Assembly: GCA_036496605.1 (NCBI GenBank)
Contig: DASXKV010000004.1
Span: 1 to 64,000 of the forward strand
DNA: 64,000 bases
Direction of reading: 5' to 3'
From: Gemmatimonadaceae bacterium
GTDB taxonomy: Bacteria > Gemmatimonadota > Gemmatimonadetes > Gemmatimonadales > Gemmatimonadaceae
Numbering within the stretch: position 1 is the stretch's first letter; each line of letters begins with the position of its first letter. This document shows positions 8,031 to 15,431 of the stretch, piece after piece. Both the position numbers and the translations under genes were made by a program. Below the pieces are notes generated by a model. It made no database searches, was not told the origin of the DNA, and saw only the letters and a list, made by a program, of their open reading frames with translations.

Positions 8031-9032
8031 ATGAGCTCAGTGCCCTACTTGTCGATCCTCGCGGCGGTCGTCGTGAGCGGCACATTAGTACCGGCGCGCG
8101 CCATCGCGCAGGATACCGGCATCGTTGCCTGGCCACGCGAGCTCGCGTCGCGGGCACCTGCGCTTGCCGATGGCATCGCGCGCGAGTTCGGCCAGCGGCC
8201 CCGCATGATCAGGTTCGGTGGACGGGATACGATCGAGATCCTCTTCTGGAATCCCAGGATCTGGCAGGACGACATGGAGTCGAAGGTCCTTCCAGAGAAG
8301 TCGATACCGTTCGTTCGTGAGGCAACGAAGAGAATCGCCGCGTACGCGTGGACCACGTTCGGACGCGATGCGGGTATCACGTCCATCCGCGTCACATTCG
8401 TACGTGTCGTACACGACAGCAAGTACCTGAACCCCAACCGCGAGGTGCCCGCGCAAGAGGCGTCTGGACTCTTCTCTCGCCAGATGCTGGAGACAGGACA
8501 GCTGCCGGTGTTGGCGACCGTTCTGCGTGAGGGCGGTGCGTGGTCCCCAGCCTACCAGAAGTGGCTCGACTCACTCAGGAAGGCGAGGGACACGACAGCG
8601 CAGCGTTCCATCGCGCAGGATGCCTTCGTCCGCGGCCCACGCCCACTCGTGCCACGAGGGTTTGCGCTCGTCGACAGTATCGAACGCGACTTCGGCGAGC
8701 GTCCACGCGAGCTCGCGTTCACCGGAAAAGATACGATCGACGTCACCTTCTGGAATCCGGCGTTCTGGCGCAACGACATGAAGTCGAAGGAATTCCCCCA
8801 GGCGTCGCTCCCGCTCGTTCGTAAGACAGCAGAGCACGTCGGTGGATTCGTCTGGACCAGCTATGGTAGGGACGCGGGCATCGACGTCATCCGCGTCACG
8901 TTCGTTCGTATGCGCAGAGTGGGCACTCCGCGGTTCACGGGCGACGTACCCGCTCAGGAAGTGACTGGACAACTCACTCGCAGGCAGCTCGAGACCGGGC
9001 CGCCGCAGCTGGTGACGATGATTGAGCGTTGA
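8031..9032 (+). CDS. exported protein with two tandem copies of an unknown domain
   Basis: The start at 8031 has GAGGATC upstream; an upstream start at 7998 would overlap the previous gene. The 333-residue product has a signal peptide (YLSILAAVVVSGTLVPARAIAQ). Two ~120-residue repeats follow. Each holds an [E/D]FG-RPR segment, then G(R/K)DTI, FWNP..W..DM.SK, and a (T/S)(F/Y)GRDAGI stretch followed by IRVTFVR, PAQE and an R(R/Q)xLETG ending. The repeats are clearly paralogous (near residues 45-160 and 225-330). I know no function. It is transcribed with the sigma/FecR pair and may be its sensed ligand or its target. Confidence 0.75.
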   Translation: MSSVPYLSILAAVVVSGTLVPARAIAQDTGIVAWPRELASRAPALADGIAREFGQRPRMIRFGGRDTIEILFWNPRIWQDDMESKVLPEKSIPFVREATKRIAAYAWTTFGRDAGITSIRVTFVRVVHDSKYLNPNREVPAQEASGLFSRQMLETGQLPVLATVLREGGAWSPAYQKWLDSLRKARDTTAQRSIAQDAFVRGPRPLVPRGFALVDSIERDFGERPRELAFTGKDTIDVTFWNPAFWRNDMKSKEFPQASLPLVRKTAEHVGGFVWTSYGRDAGIDVIRVTFVRMRRVGTPRFTGDVPAQEVTGQLTRRQLETGPPQLVTMIER

Positions 9033-9069
9033 CGTGCCGATCCGTGCGCCGCACGACATCCAGCTACGG

Positions 9070-9541
9070 CTACTTCACCATCGATCCGCACGCGGCCGGC
9101 GCCGCCGACGGCTCGCCGTATCGGGCGTGAATCTCGCGCGACGGACCGCTCGCCGGCACGGTGACGATAAACAAATCGTCATACGAGCTGTCGCAGATCG
9201 GCGTCGGCAGCGGCGCGCCTAACGCGGCGACGATCGCGGGGACGGTGTTGCTGTGCCCGACGACGAGCGCCCGCGGCCGCGCGAATGACCTCGGGCGTGA
9301 TCTTGAGCGCCTCCGCTGCCGGCAGAGCAGTCTCGCGCGTCCGCGCGAACTGCGTCGTGATGATCGCGGTCACGCCCGCGTCACGCGCGATCGCCATCAA
9401 CGCCTGCGCCCGCGCCTCACCTGCCTCCGTGAGCGGCGGATCCTCCGCCGGCGCCGCAAGCACGAGCAACACCAGGGCTTTCAGCACTCTCCCTCCGTCC
9501 TGTTCGTCCGCACGCGAGTGAACGAGGCTCGCCGAGACCAA
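9070..9541 (-). pseudogene. decayed histidine phosphatase (phosphoglycerate mutase-like)
   Basis: On the minus strand, one frame gives [14 protein letters not shown] and [20 protein letters not shown]. After a frameshift near 9285 another frame continues with [20 protein letters not shown] and ends at the TAG at 9070-9072. Together these cover the second half of a histidine phosphatase, including the GHSN histidine. The first catalytic motif (Arg-His-Gly/Ala) is missing: the sequence reads [14 protein letters not shown] where RHAEK would be expected. A missing first motif plus a frameshift indicates a pseudogene, unless the shift is a sequencing error. Confidence 0.7.
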
Positions 9542-9652
9542 GGCGAAAATTCCGCCTTAATTTGCCTTGGCAATTATCCCAAATTAAGAGCACCAGGATT
9601 TTTTGCCGTGCCGCTCCATTCATGTGTCACACCAAGCCATTTCTCCCTCGCC

Positions 9653-9752
9653 ACACGCCCTTCTCGACGCGCCCTTTTCGACGCGCCCTATTCGACGCGC
9701 CCTTCTCGACGCGCCCCTCTCGACGCGCCCTTCTCGACGCGCCCCTCTCGAC
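9653..9752. repeat. 14-bp tandem repeat upstream of the RCC1-like gene
   Basis: About seven copies of CGACGCGCCCTTCT (with CTCT or TTTT variants) run head to tail. They end about 20 bases before the lipoprotein start at 9771. The unit is twice 7 bp, in line with the heptamer arrays found in other gaps. The array lies in the expected 5' leader or promoter of the next gene, so changes in copy number could alter its expression. Confidence 0.85.
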
Positions 9753-9770
9753 CGCTCACAAACTTCTCGA

Positions 9771-10976
9771 ATGCGACCACGACTTCTCATCCTTCCACTC
9801 GCCTTGGCGGTCGCCGCCTGCAACAGCGATAAAGCCACCAGCCCGAATGGACTCACAATCGCCCCTCGTAACGCCATCGCGGCCGGAGACAACTTCACCT
9901 GCGTCCTCAACCCCCAAGGCGCCGCCCAGTGCTGGGGCGCGAATCAGGTCGGTCAGCTTGGAGGCGGCGCGATTGCCTCGAGCGGAGGGCTCACCCTCGT
10001 CTCGGGTGGCCATCGCTTCACGCAGATCGCCGCCACGATATCGACGGCGTGCGCCGTGGCCGACGATGGTTCGGCCTGGTGCTGGGGCGCCAATCACGGC
10101 GCGTTAGGCAACGGCTCTGTCGACTCCAGCGCCGTCCCCGTTCCCGTCTTCGGCGGACTTCATTTCCAGCTCCTGGCCGGCGCCGGCACCGCGTTCTGTG
10201 GACTGACCACCGCCGGCAGTGTCTACTGCTGGGGTTTGAACGATTTCGGGCAGCTCGGCAATGGTACCAGGTCGTCCACCGTTGCTCCGGTCGCGGTGAG
10301 CGGCGGTCAGACGTTCACGGGGTTGACCGCGGCTCTCTGGGCGGCGTGTGGGATCACCTCGTCCGGGTCGGCGTTCTGCTGGGGCGCCAACTCGCTGGGC
10401 CAGCTCGGAATCGGGAGCCAAGGTCCGTCGGTCACAACGCCGACTGCCGTCCTTGGTGGTCTCTCCTTCAGTGACATGAAGCTTGGCAGCGCGACGTCGT
10501 GCGGCATCGCCGCCGGTGCGACCTACTGCTGGGGGACGAACTTTTCCGGCTCACTTGGAATCACTGACACGAGCACGCGAGCATTACAGCCGACGCCGAT
10601 CTCGGGCGGTCAGACATTCACGAGCGTCTTCCCGGGCGGCGGTAACAACATCTTCACTCCCGTCTGCGCCCTTACGAGTGCCGGTGCCGCGTACTGCTGG
10701 GGTGCGAACCACAACGCGCAACTCGGCACCACCGCGACGACGGCTACCTGTCCTTATGGCACCGGCCAGACCGTCGCCTGCAGCAGCACCCCGCTCGCCG
10801 TCACCGGCGGCCTCGCGTTCCAGGCGTTGGCGGTCGGTGCGGAGCACGTCTGCGGCATCACGACCACTGGCCAGGTCGCGTGCTGGGGCCTGAACGATCG
10901 CGGCCAGCTCGGTGGCGGCACCGCGGCGGCGACTTCAAGCAGCCCGGTGATCGTGCCTGGCGTGAATGTGCCGTGA
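9771..10976 (+). CDS. RCC1-repeat lipoprotein (surface beta-propeller)
   Basis: The frame is open through the upstream repeat, but the ATG at 9771 begins a lipoprotein signal (LLILPLALAVAAC, lipobox Cys17). The 401-residue mature part is built of seven or so RCC1-type blades, each with a C.L...G..CWG.N..GQLG pattern (for example CWGANQVGQLG and CWGLNDFGQLG). The cysteine in each blade probably forms disulfides outside the cytoplasm. Bacterial RCC1 lipoproteins are mostly uncharacterised; binding or adhesion at the cell surface is likely. No Shine-Dalgarno motif is visible before the ATG. Confidence 0.82.
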   Translation: MRPRLLILPLALAVAACNSDKATSPNGLTIAPRNAIAAGDNFTCVLNPQGAAQCWGANQVGQLGGGAIASSGGLTLVSGGHRFTQIAATISTACAVADDGSAWCWGANHGALGNGSVDSSAVPVPVFGGLHFQLLAGAGTAFCGLTTAGSVYCWGLNDFGQLGNGTRSSTVAPVAVSGGQTFTGLTAALWAACGITSSGSAFCWGANSLGQLGIGSQGPSVTTPTAVLGGLSFSDMKLGSATSCGIAAGATYCWGTNFSGSLGITDTSTRALQPTPISGGQTFTSVFPGGGNNIFTPVCALTSAGAAYCWGANHNAQLGTTATTATCPYGTGQTVACSSTPLAVTGGLAFQALAVGAEHVCGITTTGQVACWGLNDRGQLGGGTAAATSSSPVIVPGVNVP

Positions 10977-11125
10977 TGGCGAGATCCAGATGCGAGACGT
11001 GAGTCATGAGCTCCGGCCTTTTCGAAGTCGCACTCACGCAACGCCTCACGGAGTAGGCCGGATCTCACCACTCACCTCTCGAGCCTCGAGCTCGCGCGTT
11101 TCCCGCGAAATTCCCCTGCCGCGTT

Positions 11126-11407
11126 CTATCGCGCGTCGCCCTCTGCCTCGCGAGCCGTCTGTCGCGACGTCGTCACCAACTTCGCCTCCACGAATTGACG
11201 CTCCAGCAATGCCTCATCGATCGCGTGATGCTGGTCCCGGTTGAAGGAGTAGATGCGTCGTTCACGCGGGATGGTCAGATCGAAGACGCGGAAGTCGGCG
11301 AGCGGTGTGCCTAACGGCAAGAGCTGAAACTCGCCGTGATGGACGTTGCCGTCCTGCACGAGCCACTCCCGTCCGTCGTCGTCGAAGAAGAGCAGCCGTA
11401 TGCGCAC
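11126..11407 (-). CDS. small hypothetical protein
   Basis: A GTG start at 11407 gives 93 residues: RIRLLFFDDDGREWLVQDG, LADFRVFDLTIPRERRIYSF, and a C-terminal helix HAIDEALLERQFVEAKL. The frame remains open upstream (residues FATATGRCWV precede it), so the protein may be longer. No signal peptide, membrane segment or known motif. The balanced composition and the paired pattern of hydrophobic residues support a real gene. From memory, short proteins with a DDxGREW motif recur in this phylum. Confidence 0.55.
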   Translation of the reverse strand: MRIRLLFFDDDGREWLVQDGNVHHGEFQLLPLGTPLADFRVFDLTIPRERRIYSFNRDQHHAIDEALLERQFVEAKLVTTSRQTAREAEGDAR

Positions 11408-11823
11408 CCAGCACCTACCCGTCGCCGTAGCGAATCTCCGAGTGAGTCGATTGGTCTCCGCGTGGCTCGCCTGATCACTCGTGTTACCCGTCGTCGTCGA
11501 CCGGATTTGCCTCGAGTGTCATGGCGTGAGCTGTCTTCAATACCCAACGATGCGCGACGCATTGCAAGTAAAAAAAGAGTCTGGACGCGTGTGGCTGAAC
11601 GCAGGCCGCCGTGCCGGGCGGTCGAGGCGGACAAGGCGTCCGAAATATTCACCAATCGTGACTGCTCGGTCGTGCTGCAGCGGTTTACACAACCACAGAC
11701 ACACCGCGAGCCAGACGCACGTTGCCTAACGTTGGGTTACGCGCGGGAGACTCGACGAATCTTCTCCAGGGCATTGCTGGAGGATGCATCCAATTCCAGA
11801 TCACGCGCGAGGGATAACGAGCA
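11408..11823. other. gap with no gene that can be supported
   Basis: Open frames here on both strands lack ribosome binding sites and show repetitive Arg/Ser composition typical of shadow frames. One CCTAACG word is at about 11725. Nothing else stands out. Confidence 0.4.
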
Positions 11824-11997
11824 ATGAAGATGAGCGCCGTTCTCGGCCGACTCCGTTATTCTGTCGCGAACGTCCTCGCGATCATCGGCGCCGGCGCACT
11901 TATCGGCGCTCTCGCGACGCTGATCGTTTCGAATGAATCCCTCCTCAATCGGCTGCTACTTTCGGCGTCACGTTATTCCTCCTGCGCCAATTCCTGA
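11824..11997 (+). CDS. possible small single-span membrane protein
   Basis: A 57-residue frame starts at ATG 11824 after GAGGGATAAC. It encodes one hydrophobic segment (VANVLAIIGAGALIGALATLIV) with a basic N-terminus and ends at TGA 11995-11997. The last 25 bases overlap, on the opposite strand, the end of the monooxygenase-like fragment. It may be a real small membrane protein or the N-terminus of a lost larger one. Confidence 0.3.
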   Translation: MKMSAVLGRLRYSVANVLAIIGAGALIGALATLIVSNESLLNRLLLSASRYSSCANS

Positions 11998-12304
11998 TCC
12001 TGCAACGCCATCCATGGCGTGAACAGCTTCGGTTCGCCCTTTCCGATCATCTCTTTCATCTTCGCGTTCGGCGTTCCCAGCACTTCGCCCGTAACGGAGG
12101 CGGTGGCAATGAGCGGCGTCATCAAATGGCTGATGTTGGAAAAGTGCTCGATGGCAGCGTCGGCGTCGCGGTAGCGCTCGAACACAATTGCCTCGCTTTC
12201 ATCCTCGTTGAAGAAGATTTCGTACTGGAGTGTGCCACTGTCCTTGGTCCGCACGATCTCCATGGCCTCTTCCGTCAGGCGCTTCCATTCCTCGACCTTG
12301 CCGG
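11973..12304 (-). pseudogene. ABM-fold monooxygenase-like protein, N-terminally truncated
   Basis: Residues DSGTLQYEIFFNEDESEAIV and ERYRDADAAIEHFSN match the antibiotic-biosynthesis monooxygenase (ABM) fold, a small ferredoxin-like dimer. An ATG at 12263 would give 96 residues without the first strand. The same frame continues upstream with PGKVEEWKRLTEEA, which is the expected first part, but a TGA at 12305-12307 blocks it and no start codon lies between. The gene therefore seems to have lost its 5' end, or it uses the internal ATG and makes a shortened protein. Confidence 0.6.
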
Positions 12305-12536
12305 GTCAACGCTGCAATGTCTTGATGCGAGCGATCGATGCGCATTGCGAGCCGGCGAAATTGACCGGCGCTCGCATCGTCGAAGGGCCTCGCTTGGCGT
12401 TTGGCGCACAGCGCAGTAGATAAATGGGCATGGGTCTGTTCTCACCGTACGCGGCACGCTATCGATCAACTTTCCCTTCTCGCGTTCCAACTCATGCGAC
12501 TGCACCTTGCCGCCCGGCGCCGCGAGCGGCATCGGC

Positions 12537-13616
12537 ATGAGGTTTGTCGTTTTGACGGTCCTCGGGCTGGCGCTCCTGGCCACGCCGGACCTTCCGCGCG
12601 CCGAGGCAATGCGGCCGAAGATCGGGCACGTGTTCGTCATCGTTCTCGAGAACACGGGGTACGCGCGAACCTTCGGTGACAGCACGGAGGCGCCGTACCT
12701 GGCCGATACGCTTGCCCGGCGCGGCCTGCTTCTACGGCGGTATTACGGGACGGCGCACAACAGCCTGCCGAATTACATCGCGATGATCAGCGGGATCACG
12801 CCGACGCCGGAGACGCAGGCCGACTGCCCGGTGTTCAGCGAATTCGTGGCGACGGGGCGCGGGCGGGATGGGCAGCCAATCGGCCGCGGGTGCGTGTACC
12901 CGGCATCCGTGCGCACGGTGGGCGATCAGCTGGATGCGAAGGGGCTGCGCTGGCGGGCCTATATGGAAGACATGGGAAACGACCCGCGTCGCGAGCCGGC
13001 GCGGTGTGCGCACCCGATCATCGGACAGGTCGATTCCACGTCGCGCGCAACGCCCGCGGACCAGTACGCGACGAAGCACAACCCGTTCATGTATTTTCAC
13101 TCGATCATCGACGATCGCGCGCGGTGTGCGCGAGCCGTGGTTCCGCTGTCGCTGCTCGAGGCGGACCTGGTCTCGGGGATCGATGCGCCGAGATTCTCGT
13201 TCATCGTGCCGAATCTCTGCAACGACGGGCATGACTGGACGTGTGCGAGCGGAGAGGTGGGCGGTCTCGCCGCGGCGGACGCGTTTCTGCAACGCCTCGT
13301 GCCGAGCATTCTGGCTTCGCCGGCGTTCAGCGATGATGGTTTGCTCATCATTACCTTCGACGAGGCGATGCCGCCGGATGCCGCGGCATGTTGCGGGCCG
13401 CGATCCGGTCCCAACACGACGTCAGCCGGCGGGGATGGTCCCGGTGGCGGTCGCGTTGGAGCAGTGGTGCTTTCTCCGGCGATCTCCGGGGGACGCACGA
13501 GCGATGTCCCCTACGATCACTACTCGCTGCTGCGGACGGTGGAGGACATTTTTGGGCTTGCGCATTTAGGGTATGCGGGTCGCGCGGACGTAAAAGCCAT
13601 CGACCTGAGGCGGTGA
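12537..13616 (+). CDS. exported phosphoesterase (phospholipase C/acid phosphatase family)
   Basis: The ATG at 12537 starts a signal peptide (MRFVVLTVLGLALLATPDLPRAEA); the frame is open from 12507. The 359-residue protein has the PF04185-type order: HVFVIVLENTGYARTFG near the N-terminus, HNSLPNYIAMISG (conserved substrate/metal segment), PNLCNDGHDW, then LLIITFDEA, and VPYDHYSLLRTVEDIFGL near the C-terminus. It would hydrolyse phosphate esters outside the cytoplasmic membrane. Several cysteines suggest disulfides. It is followed by a large inverted repeat, so it is probably a single-gene unit. Confidence 0.85.
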   Translation: MRFVVLTVLGLALLATPDLPRAEAMRPKIGHVFVIVLENTGYARTFGDSTEAPYLADTLARRGLLLRRYYGTAHNSLPNYIAMISGITPTPETQADCPVFSEFVATGRGRDGQPIGRGCVYPASVRTVGDQLDAKGLRWRAYMEDMGNDPRREPARCAHPIIGQVDSTSRATPADQYATKHNPFMYFHSIIDDRARCARAVVPLSLLEADLVSGIDAPRFSFIVPNLCNDGHDWTCASGEVGGLAAADAFLQRLVPSILASPAFSDDGLLIITFDEAMPPDAAACCGPRSGPNTTSAGGDGPGGGRVGAVVLSPAISGGRTSDVPYDHYSLLRTVEDIFGLAHLGYAGRADVKAIDLRR

Positions 13617-13636
13617 CGACGTGAGCCGATCACCGG

Positions 13637-13910
13637 CGCAAAGTGATACCAAACGACGCGAAGTCCCAGACGACGCGAAGTCCCAGACGGCGCTGAGTTC
13701 CGAACGGCGCTGAGTTCCGAACGGCGCTGAGTTCCGCACGGCGGTGAGTGCCGCGAGGAGCGCGAGTCAGCAGTTGCGGCGCACGCCACTGGCCGCCTCA
13801 TGAATCGCACGTATGCGTGAGCATTTTCGCATTCCGTCGCCCTTTGGGACTTCGCGTCGTTTGGGACTTCGCGCCGTCTGGGACTTCGCGCCGTCTGGTA
13901 TCACTTTGCG
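13637..13910. repeat. long inverted repeat built from 17-bp tandem units
   Basis: CGCAAAGTGATACC (13637-13650) is perfectly complementary to GGTATCACTTTGCG (13897-13910). Inside, the left arm has two ACGACGCGAAGTCCCAG units and about three ACGGCGCTGAGTTCCGA units. The right arm has three copies of a complementary GGGACTTCGCGCCGTCT unit. A core of about 90 bases (13745-13834) separates the arms. The whole could fold into a long cruciform or an RNA hairpin downstream of the phosphoesterase gene. The design (repeat arm, core, complementary repeat arm) parallels the heptamer elements. Confidence 0.85.
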
Positions 13911-13984
13911 AGACCGTAAATGCCCAGCGCCGCCCCAGCTTTGAGAGCCGATCGCCCCCATACCCAGGCCGGCAAAGATCGCGA

Positions 13985-14605
13985 TCAGGATGATCGCATC
14001 ATTCCTTCCCACCGATCCCACAGCGCTGTCGCGACGAGCGAACCAACAATCCCCGCCAGTACGACATCACTGAGGAAGTGCGCGCGCGCGAGAACGCGCG
14101 TGATGGCGCAACCCGCTGCCACCGCGAACCAGAGCCACCGCGCTCGCGGGTACAGGTGCGAGAGCATCGCGAGCGCGCCGAAGGCGACGATGGCGTGGCT
14201 GCTGGGAAACGCCAATCCTCCACTCGACAGTGGATGCTGCGACCAGCTACGGAAGACGTACGCGCCCGCCTGCGTCTCCGGCCGCTCACGGCGAAGCAGC
14301 ACCTTCAGTATTTCGCCCACCAGACCCGCGAGCGTCGCGGAGGTGAGTGGCAAGAGACCGCGCCACCGTCGCCATCGATTATCGGTCGCGTCGCGCTGAT
14401 GAAGGTCACAAAGAATGAGCGCCAACGAAACAATCGCCCATGTCGGCAGAAAGCCGGCAATGCGCAACATGCGACCGAGATCGCCGTCGTAGATTGTCTT
14501 TCGCACGAGATGACGATACGCCCAGCCGTCCAGCACGAGCGACGCGGCGAAGACCACGATCATCAGGGTGACGCGGATCAGCGATCTCCGCGTCAGTATC
14601 CTCAT
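13985..14605 (-). CDS. PAP2-family membrane phosphatase
   Basis: All three parts of the PAP2 active site are visible: K-x6-RP in KVLLRRERP, SSH in LAFPSSHAIVAFG, and R-x5-H-x3-D in TRVLARAHFLSDVVLAG. About six membrane segments surround them. The enzyme would dephosphorylate a lipid such as undecaprenyl diphosphate or phosphatidic acid at the outer face of the membrane. The start is uncertain: ATG at 14605 gives 206 residues, and a GTG at 14671 would add a charged N-terminus. Confidence 0.85.
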   Translation of the reverse strand: MRILTRRSLIRVTLMIVVFAASLVLDGWAYRHLVRKTIYDGDLGRMLRIAGFLPTWAIVSLALILCDLHQRDATDNRWRRWRGLLPLTSATLAGLVGEILKVLLRRERPETQAGAYVFRSWSQHPLSSGGLAFPSSHAIVAFGALAMLSHLYPRARWLWFAVAAGCAITRVLARAHFLSDVVLAGIVGSLVATALWDRWEGMMRSS

Positions 14606-15026
14606 CGGCTGCTGACGTGCGTGCTCGCCGGCGAATGCGCGCGCTGGCTGCGTGGGTGGACCTCGTCGCACATCTCCAGCGCCGCCGCGGCAAGGCAGGC
14701 GACGACGATGAGCAAGGTCGTCATGGTCGCACGAGATGAATTACTTCGCACGCTCCATCTTCGCCCCCGCCGCACCGGCCCGCCAGCCCCGCTCGTTCCG
14801 AGCCCTGACTCGGGCTCCAGAGTCTCATTTGCACTCAGGCGTCTGAAGCAGTCGCATCGTGACCATCGTCATGCTGTCGCGGCGATGGTTCGTCGTGCCT
14901 AACGCCTCCGGAGTGAAGCCTCGCCTCCGCTTGATCAGCAAGTGCGCTGTCCGTCTTTTCAGAGTCGAGGCTCATATTGCTTCCGCACCAACCCACCCAG
15001 GCGGCATTTGCGAGCTTTACGTCATA
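14606..15026. other. gap without a supported gene
   Basis: No open frame here has a domain or a ribosome binding site. The stretch lies between the PAP2 gene, which points away to the left, and the small inverted-repeat element. It may hold the PAP2 promoter. One CCTAACG word is at about 14885. Confidence 0.35.
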
Positions 15027-15431
15027 CTAAGTAGGTGGACAAAAGTCTTGCTACAAATTGCTTCGCTGCATTGGGAGGCCGTCGGCCGCTGAAACCGCTG
15101 ACATTGCCCTGATACCGCTGACGGGCTCCGTGTCGACAGACAGCTCCACTCCTCAGTGATGTTTTGAATGTGTGAATGTATCGGGAGTTTCCATGACCGT
15201 TGGAAGCTTCCCGAGGCATCTGAACAAGAAACCAGCTACTGCTTGGTGCATGGAGCCGTCGTTGCTGAGGAGCAAGTCAGTGGTCTCAGCGCCCTGTCAG
15301 TGGTCTCAGCGGCTTCTCTCTCTTTCAGCCGTGCCCGGATGATTGCGGATCTCGACTGAGCGCGTGCTCACAGCGCTTTTGATCATCGAAACTCAGTCAG
15401 TTTGTAGCAGAACCTTTGTCTATCTACTTAG
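15027..15431. mobile_element. small element with 34-bp terminal inverted repeats (MITE-like)
   Basis: The 34 bases at 15027-15060 (starting CTAAGTAGGTGGACAAAAG) are inverted at 15398-15431 with 28 of 34 matches, all six differences being transitions. No transposase frame fits in the 405-bp element. Inside, two further inverted blocks occur: 15088-15124 (CCGCTGAAACCGCTGAC and a related copy) and 15275-15312 (GTCAGTGGTCTCAGCG and a second copy). Doubled terminal repeats of this kind recall IS21-type ends. The right end supplies the stop codon of the TonB receptor gene, so the element seems to have inserted at that gene's last codons. Confidence 0.7.

Noticed and set aside
12275..12685. 136-residue minus-strand frame upstream of the phosphoesterase
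   Set aside because: It overlaps the signal-peptide region of the phosphoesterase on the other strand and the lost N-terminus of the monooxygenase-like gene; no motif or ribosome binding site.
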